This document shows, one piece after another, positions 47,644-51,461 of a DNA stretch of 51,461 nucleotides; positions within the stretch are counted from its first letter, which is position 1; each line of letters opens with the position of its first letter. Location of the stretch: positions 1-51,461 of the forward strand of contig CANRHH010000017.1 of NCBI GenBank assembly GCA_947630375.1, in the 5' to 3' direction. The stretch is from an uncultured Oscillospiraceae bacterium. Its GTDB lineage: Bacteria; Bacillota; Clostridia; Oscillospirales; Oscillospiraceae. The translations under genes and the position numbers were made by a program. The notes beneath the pieces were generated by a model. The model did not search any database. It was not told the origin of the DNA and worked only from the letters and a program-made list of their open reading frames with translations.

Positions 47644-47972
47644 AAAGCTTGATCGTGTCCCTGGCCCTGACGCTGCTGCTGGAGGAGCTGTTTGCCCTGG
47701 CCTGGGGGCTTCGGGGCCGCCGGGAGCTGACTTTGGTGGCTCTGGTCAATTGCCTGACCAATCCGGCGGCGGTGCTTCTTTACCGAACTGTGGTCCACCG
47801 GCTGGCCGTGCCCGCGCCCCTGACTGCTCTGGCGCTGGAGGCCGCCGTGGTCGGGACAGAGTGGCTCCTTTTTCGGCGAGGTTCCGAAAAACTCTGCCGC
47901 CCTTTCCTGTTCGCGCTGCTGTGCAACGCTTTTTCCTTCGGAATGGGGCTGGTTTTAAAAAGTGTTTTGTGA
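47637..47972 (+). CDS. Small membrane protein coupled to the MFS-like gene
   Basis: I do not recognise the family. The 111-residue protein has about four hydrophobic segments: LIVSLALTLLLEELFALAWG, LVALVNCLTNPAAVLLY, LTALALEAAVVGTEWLLF and FLFALLCNAFSFGMGLVL. Charged residues in membrane regions (EE near residue 16, E in LALEAAVVGTEWL) are notable. Its start overlaps the MFS-like stop, so the two are translationally coupled. The secreted protein gene follows after 30 bases. Confidence 0.7.
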   Translation: MLKSLIVSLALTLLLEELFALAWGLRGRRELTLVALVNCLTNPAAVLLYRTVVHRLAVPAPLTALALEAAVVGTEWLLFRRGSEKLCRPFLFALLCNAFSFGMGLVLKSVL

Positions 47973-48002
47973 TATGTACCATGTGTACGGGAGGAAAAGG
48001 AA

Positions 48003-48794
48003 ATGAGAAAAGCGCCGCGCTTTCTTCTGTGCCTGACGGCCTTCTGCCTGCTGCTGGCAGCCGGGGCGCCGGCCGCCCGGGCAGATGTACTCTGGGAGCC
48101 CCGGAACAGCTTTTATGAGGACCATTATGACGCATGCACCTATGAGGACCGGAGTTACACCGCCAACGGTCCGGAGGGCTTCGTCACCCTATGGGACGCG
48201 CCCAACGGGCTGGAGGACGTCCGCCAGTACGAAAACGGCACAGAGCTCCGGATCTATTGGCTGTATAAGGACTGGGGCTGTGCCAGTATCTGGGAGGACG
48301 GAGGGAAGGAGATCTCCGGCTGGGTGCCAATGGAGCAGCTGCTTTTGGTCTACGACCATATCTCCTTTGAGGAGGAGTACGGCGACCGGTTCAAGCCCTA
48401 CAACGGGGAATTTGCCTCGTACCATGGGGCAGCGGAGCAGGTCAACTTCTTCGAATACCCGGGCGCGAAACAGGTCAAGGACAGCCGGACGCTGGCCGAG
48501 GTGCAGGAGAACGACTATACCAGCGACCTGTTTATAGATGAGCAGGGCCGGACCTGGGGCTATATCGGCTATCTGCACGGCCATATCGACGGCTGGTTCT
48601 GCCTGGAGGAGCCGGACGGGACCGATTTCCCTCTCCGGCAGGTGGAACAGGAGCCGGGCGTGCCGGCCCAGGCGCCTACGCTGCCTCTGCGGGCTCTGAT
48701 CCCCTGCCTGCTGGTGGGGGCCGCAGTGCTCGTCACCGGGATCCTGCTGCTGCCCTATTTGCGCCGAGGAAAAGGAAAGATTAAGAAATCTTAA
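48003..48794 (+). CDS. Secreted, membrane-anchored protein with SH3-like domain
   Basis: Function unknown. The 263-residue protein has a signal peptide (FLLCLTAFCLLLAAGAPAARA), an outer domain whose segment GFVTLWDAPNGLEDVRQYENGTELRIYWLYKDWGCASIWEDGGKEISGWVPMEQL resembles a bacterial SH3 repeat, a second half with DEQGRTWGYIGYLHGHIDGWFCLEEPD like another such repeat, and a C-terminal membrane anchor (LIPCLLVGAAVLVTGILLLPYL) followed by a basic tail RRGKGKIKK. This places it on the outer face, perhaps binding cell wall. GGAGG precedes the ATG; it probably belongs with the two membrane genes upstream. Confidence 0.75.
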   Translation: MRKAPRFLLCLTAFCLLLAAGAPAARADVLWEPRNSFYEDHYDACTYEDRSYTANGPEGFVTLWDAPNGLEDVRQYENGTELRIYWLYKDWGCASIWEDGGKEISGWVPMEQLLLVYDHISFEEEYGDRFKPYNGEFASYHGAAEQVNFFEYPGAKQVKDSRTLAEVQENDYTSDLFIDEQGRTWGYIGYLHGHIDGWFCLEEPDGTDFPLRQVEQEPGVPAQAPTLPLRALIPCLLVGAAVLVTGILLLPYLRRGKGKIKKS

Positions 48795-48802
48795 TGTCTT
48801 TT
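48779..48802 (+). terminator. Weak AT-rich hairpin at the end of the SH3-like gene
   Basis: ATTAAG / CTTAAT with loop AAAT spans the stop codon and is followed by GTCTTTTT. Stability is low, so termination is uncertain. Confidence 0.4.
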
Positions 48803-48856
48803 TGAGGAAATCTCCAGATTCTATTCATATTCCGGCCTTATTTCCCCCTTAAAATG

Positions 48857-48881
48857 CCTCCTGTAAAACCTTTACAGGAGG
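48857..48881 (+). promoter_or_regulatory. Hairpin sequestering the ribosome site of lipoprotein 3
   Basis: CCTCCTGTAAA and TTTACAGGAGG pair perfectly over 11 bases with loop ACC. The second arm is the Shine-Dalgarno sequence of the gene starting at 48889, so the folded mRNA would hide it. No comparable hairpin is seen at the other lipoprotein genes. Confidence 0.7.
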
Positions 48882-48888
48882 TGTTTTC

Positions 48889-51273
48889 ATGAAAAGCATC
48901 CAAAGAATCGCCGCCGGGCTGCTGGCTTTGGTGCTGCTTCCGGGCCTGGCCGGCTGCGGCAAAAAGGCGGAGGAAGTGGCCCGGCCCTCAGGTCCTGCCG
49001 CAGCGGAGACCGGGGAGCCCGGATCCCGGTATGAGGCCGCGTTTACGGAGCTTCGCAGCGGCATCAGAAGCTCGCTTATGCCGCTGCTGTATACCGAAGA
49101 GGGCTTTTATGCCAAGGGCTACGATAAAGTGGGCCAGCGTGTGCTGGGGGAGGGTGTGCAGCCGGCCTATGAGGGCCAGTACGACCTCTATCAGTACCGG
49201 CTCTATTTTGCCGGCTATGACGGCGGTCTCCGCCTGTTAGAGGACTACAGCCCCGCCTATCTGCCGGAAAATACCGAGGGCTATGCCTCCTTTTCCGCCA
49301 GCAGCGACATCTGTGGCCTCTTTCTCAACGCTGCGGGGGAACTGCTGCTCCTGGAGAACAGCCTGGTCTCCTACTATACAGGCCCGGCAGATCTGACCGA
49401 GAACGACGAGGAATATTGGCAATACTTCCAGACGGAAAACCGCTATTTTCTCCGCTACCTGGATGAAAACGGGGGAGAGCTGAGCCGGGCGGAACCGGAT
49501 TTGAGCGACTGCCTGTATGCCAACGAGGGCTGCGTCCGGGATGAGGCGGGAAATATCCTGCTGTCCTATATGGCGGACACCGGGGACAGCTGCGTGGCGG
49601 CTTTGGCGGAGGACGGCTCCGTGGCCTACCGGCTGCGGGTGGACGGCTATGTCAGCGGCCTTGTGCGCCTGGGGAACGGGCAGCCGGCGGTGACAGGCGA
49701 TCTACCCATAGGATGGGGCGTGCAGGTGATCGAGCCCCAGACAAAGAGCCTGGGAGAGAGCTACCCGCTGCCTTCCGGCGCATCAGAACTGCTCCCCGGG
49801 GACGAACAATGCGATTTTTATTACAGCAGCGGCTCCAGACTCTACGGCTGCCGGCTGGAGGAGGGCGAGACGCCGGAGATCCTCAACTGGCTGGACTGCG
49901 ACGTGAATAGCAACGACTTAAACGGCCCCTGTGTCCGGGAGGATGGAACAGTCCTCGCCGTGGAAAACGACTGGGTGGGGGATACGGTCACGGCCTCCCT
50001 GGTCATCTTGCGCCCGGTGCCGGCCAATACGGCCGGGGAGAAGCGGGTCCTGACCCTGGCGGTGGTCAACCAGGACTATGATCTGCAGTCCGCCGTCATT
50101 GCTTTTAATCGGAAAAGCGAGGACACCCGCATCCAGGTGCTGGATTATTCCCAGTATAACACCGATCCGGAGGACACCGCCGGGCTTACCAAGCTGACCA
50201 CAGAGATCCTCTCGGGCGCGATGCCGGACCTGCTGGCTCTCAGCGGCCTGCCCTATGACCAGTTGGCCGCCAAGGGCCTGCTGGAGGACCTGTACCCCTG
50301 GCTGGACGGGGACGCGGGGCTGGACCGGAGCGATTTCTTTCCCTCGGTGCTCAGCGCCATGGAGGTAGGCGGGGGCCTGTATCAGGTCTGCCCATACTTC
50401 TCCGTCCGCACTGCCATCGGGGCCCGGGACCTGGTAGGGGACCGGAACGGCTGGACCTATGAGGACCTGTACGCGGCGCTGGACACCCTGCCGGAGAGCA
50501 GTACCATCTTTTCTCCTAAAACCACCAAGCTCGACGCGCTGACCAACTGCCTGAACGTGAGCATGGACAGTCTGGTGGACTGGGCCTCCGGTACCTGCCG
50601 CTTTGACAGCGAGGACTTTCTGGCCCTGCTGGAATTTGCCAACCGTTTTCCGGCGGAGGCGCCTGAGGACGTGGAGAGCGGCGGCGTACAGCTGCTGCGG
50701 GACACCACGGTCAACGAATTTCGGAGCATGGCCTTTGATGAGCTGTACTTCGGCGGCGAGGGGAGCACGGTGTACATCGGCTATCCCACCTTTGACGGCA
50801 GCTGCGGCAGCGCCATCGACCTGGACGCGGGCTACGCCATGAGCGCCGCCTGCGCCGATAAAGAGGCTGCCTGGGCCTTTTTGCGGACCTTTATGACGGC
50901 GGAGTACCAGACCAACGCCTATCGGTTCCCCAGCAACCGGGGTCGATTTGAAAAGACTCTGGCCCAGGCCATGATCCCCACCTATGAGCTGGACGAGAAC
51001 GGAAACTACATTCTGGACGAAAACGGCCAGCGGATCCAGGAGCCCATCGTCTACATGGACGGGATCCCGCTTTACTGCACCACCCAGGACCAGGCGAACC
51101 GGCTGACCGCCCTGGTGGAAAACTGCACCAAGGCGGTCCGTCCGGCGGCGGAGAGCATCCGGAACATTGTGGCGGAGGATGCCCAGGCCTATTTCGCCGG
51201 GCAGAAGACTGCCCAGGAGGCAGCTAAACTGATCCAGAGCAAGGCGAGTTTGTATATCAGCGAGCAGAGCTGA
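48889..51273 (+). CDS. Large extracellular solute-binding lipoprotein 3
   Basis: Third paralogue of the lipoproteins at 12635 and 20061. The 794-residue protein has a signal peptide with lipobox PGLAGC, an N-terminal half of about 380 residues rich in short beta strands (YDLYQYRLYFAGYDGGLRLL, EDGSVAYRLRVDGYVSGLVRL), and the C-terminal solute-binding half with VIAFNRKSEDTRIQVLDYS, KLTTEILSGAMPDLLALSG, KEAAWAFLRTFM and the closing AAKLIQSKASLYISEQ. The last segment matches lipoprotein 2 almost residue for residue. Its ribosome site lies in a hairpin. No transporter partner is adjacent; the ligand is unknown. Confidence 0.88.
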   Translation: MKSIQRIAAGLLALVLLPGLAGCGKKAEEVARPSGPAAAETGEPGSRYEAAFTELRSGIRSSLMPLLYTEEGFYAKGYDKVGQRVLGEGVQPAYEGQYDLYQYRLYFAGYDGGLRLLEDYSPAYLPENTEGYASFSASSDICGLFLNAAGELLLLENSLVSYYTGPADLTENDEEYWQYFQTENRYFLRYLDENGGELSRAEPDLSDCLYANEGCVRDEAGNILLSYMADTGDSCVAALAEDGSVAYRLRVDGYVSGLVRLGNGQPAVTGDLPIGWGVQVIEPQTKSLGESYPLPSGASELLPGDEQCDFYYSSGSRLYGCRLEEGETPEILNWLDCDVNSNDLNGPCVREDGTVLAVENDWVGDTVTASLVILRPVPANTAGEKRVLTLAVVNQDYDLQSAVIAFNRKSEDTRIQVLDYSQYNTDPEDTAGLTKLTTEILSGAMPDLLALSGLPYDQLAAKGLLEDLYPWLDGDAGLDRSDFFPSVLSAMEVGGGLYQVCPYFSVRTAIGARDLVGDRNGWTYEDLYAALDTLPESSTIFSPKTTKLDALTNCLNVSMDSLVDWASGTCRFDSEDFLALLEFANRFPAEAPEDVESGGVQLLRDTTVNEFRSMAFDELYFGGEGSTVYIGYPTFDGSCGSAIDLDAGYAMSAACADKEAAWAFLRTFMTAEYQTNAYRFPSNRGRFEKTLAQAMIPTYELDENGNYILDENGQRIQEPIVYMDGIPLYCTTQDQANRLTALVENCTKAVRPAAESIRNIVAEDAQAYFAGQKTAQEAAKLIQSKASLYISEQS

Positions 51274-51287
51274 CACCTCGCTATAAG

Positions 51288-51325
51288 AAACATGCTCCAC
51301 GTCTTTTGAGACGTGGAGCGTGTTT
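51288..51325 (+). terminator. Terminator after lipoprotein 3
   Basis: Stem AAACATGCTCCACGTCT / AGACGTGGAGCGTGTTT, 16 of 17 positions paired with Watson-Crick or wobble, short TTTG loop; the T tract is only GTTT. Confidence 0.7.
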
Positions 51326-51334
51326 CAGCCTGTC

Positions 51335-51365
51335 AAAAAAGCTCGCCGAAAGGCGGGCTTTTTGG
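51335..51365 (+). other. Hairpin near the probable left end of an insertion sequence
   Basis: AAAAAGCTCGCC / GGCGGGCTTTTT with loop GAAA lies just upstream of the transposase start. It could protect the element from outside transcription or be part of its terminal sequence. Confidence 0.5.
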
Positions 51366-51371
51366 TATAAT
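51363..51371 (+). promoter_or_regulatory. Extended -10 promoter of the transposase
   Basis: TGGTATAAT is a TGnTATAAT extended -10, 21 bases before the ATG at 51393; no clear -35 box is seen. Confidence 0.5.
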
Positions 51372-51392
51372 GGAGGAGGGGGGATAGAAAAG

Positions 51393-51461
51393 ATGGATGA
51401 ATGGAAGAAAGACGCACGGCGGGATGTAGTGATGGTAGACATAGATGCGCTGGTGCCGGCA
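51393..51461 (+). mobile_element. Start of an IS1182-like transposase, cut by the window edge
   Basis: Only the first 23 codons are present. The residues VVMVDIDALVPA match the N-terminus of IS1182-family DDE transposases, where a short basic start is followed by a conserved hydrophobic-acidic segment and LVP before HLLRKI. GGAGGAGGGG lies upstream. Nothing can be said about the catalytic domain or whether the element is complete. Confidence 0.6.

Noticed and set aside
1-51461. CRISPR array, prophage or integrase
   Set aside because: I saw no regularly spaced repeats, no phage structural genes and no recombinase; the only mobile-element sequence is the partial transposase at the right edge.

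Overview
The window reads as chromosome of a high-GC, spore-forming Clostridia member, most like the gut Oscillospiraceae (Flavonifractor/Lawsonibacter-type genomes). The grounds are a complete spoIIIAA-AH sporulation operon, a Firmicutes-type large SRP RNA next to dnaX, the Firmicutes order nusB-xseA-xseB-ispA-dxs-tlyA-nadK-argR-recN, many lipoproteins with a Gram-positive lipobox, and GC-rich codon use. The family-level placement is inference.

Layout. Positions 1-3960 are clearly AT-rich and end beside a tRNA-Ala(CGC) gene. They hold a two-gene restriction-modification operon (methyltransferase with an N-terminal nuclease-like domain, plus a specificity subunit), a 35-bp palindrome in its leader and a damaged RelE/ParE-type toxin remnant; I read this as a horizontally acquired island at a tRNA. 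From 4166 the GC-rich core begins: SRP RNA, dnaX and ybaB (no recR), a family 2 glycoside hydrolase, secG, a pyridoxamine kinase, a LUD-domain protein, an OhrR-like MarR regulator, an MBL-fold hydrolase and a half-size EamA transporter. From 12635 to 17100 an ECF sigma factor, a large membrane-anchored anti-sigma-like protein and a large solute-binding lipoprotein form one minus-strand operon with an ECF-like promoter. Divergent to it lies a P-type ATPase homologue lacking several catalytic residues, translationally coupled to an intact HAD phosphatase. A second large lipoprotein follows at 20061.

Positions 22266-25796 are a cobalamin unit: adenosylcobalamin riboswitch, terminator, BtuF-BtuC-BtuD-like ABC importer and a divergent PduO-like adenosyltransferase. 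An HxlR regulator sits divergently from an OpuB/OpuC-type osmoprotectant ABC operon (permease, binding protein, ATPase, permease). After an M28 aminopeptidase and an unknown membrane protein come spoIIIAA-AH, then an Asp23 protein and the long nusB-to-tyrS housekeeping run with no visible internal terminator. The right end holds a three-gene set of membrane/secreted proteins of unknown function, a third large lipoprotein whose ribosome binding site lies inside a perfect hairpin, and the first 23 codons of an IS1182-like transposase cut by the window edge.

The most unusual items are the frame-intact pseudo-P-type ATPase paired with a HAD phosphatase, the three large solute-binding lipoproteins without transporter partners (one under an ECF sigma/anti-sigma pair), the nuclease-methyltransferase plus specificity-subunit pair with its palindromic leader, and the divergent cobalamin adenosyltransferase-like protein under a B12 riboswitch. 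Most called promoters share a TTGNNN-17-TATNNT pattern read by eye; none was scored computationally.
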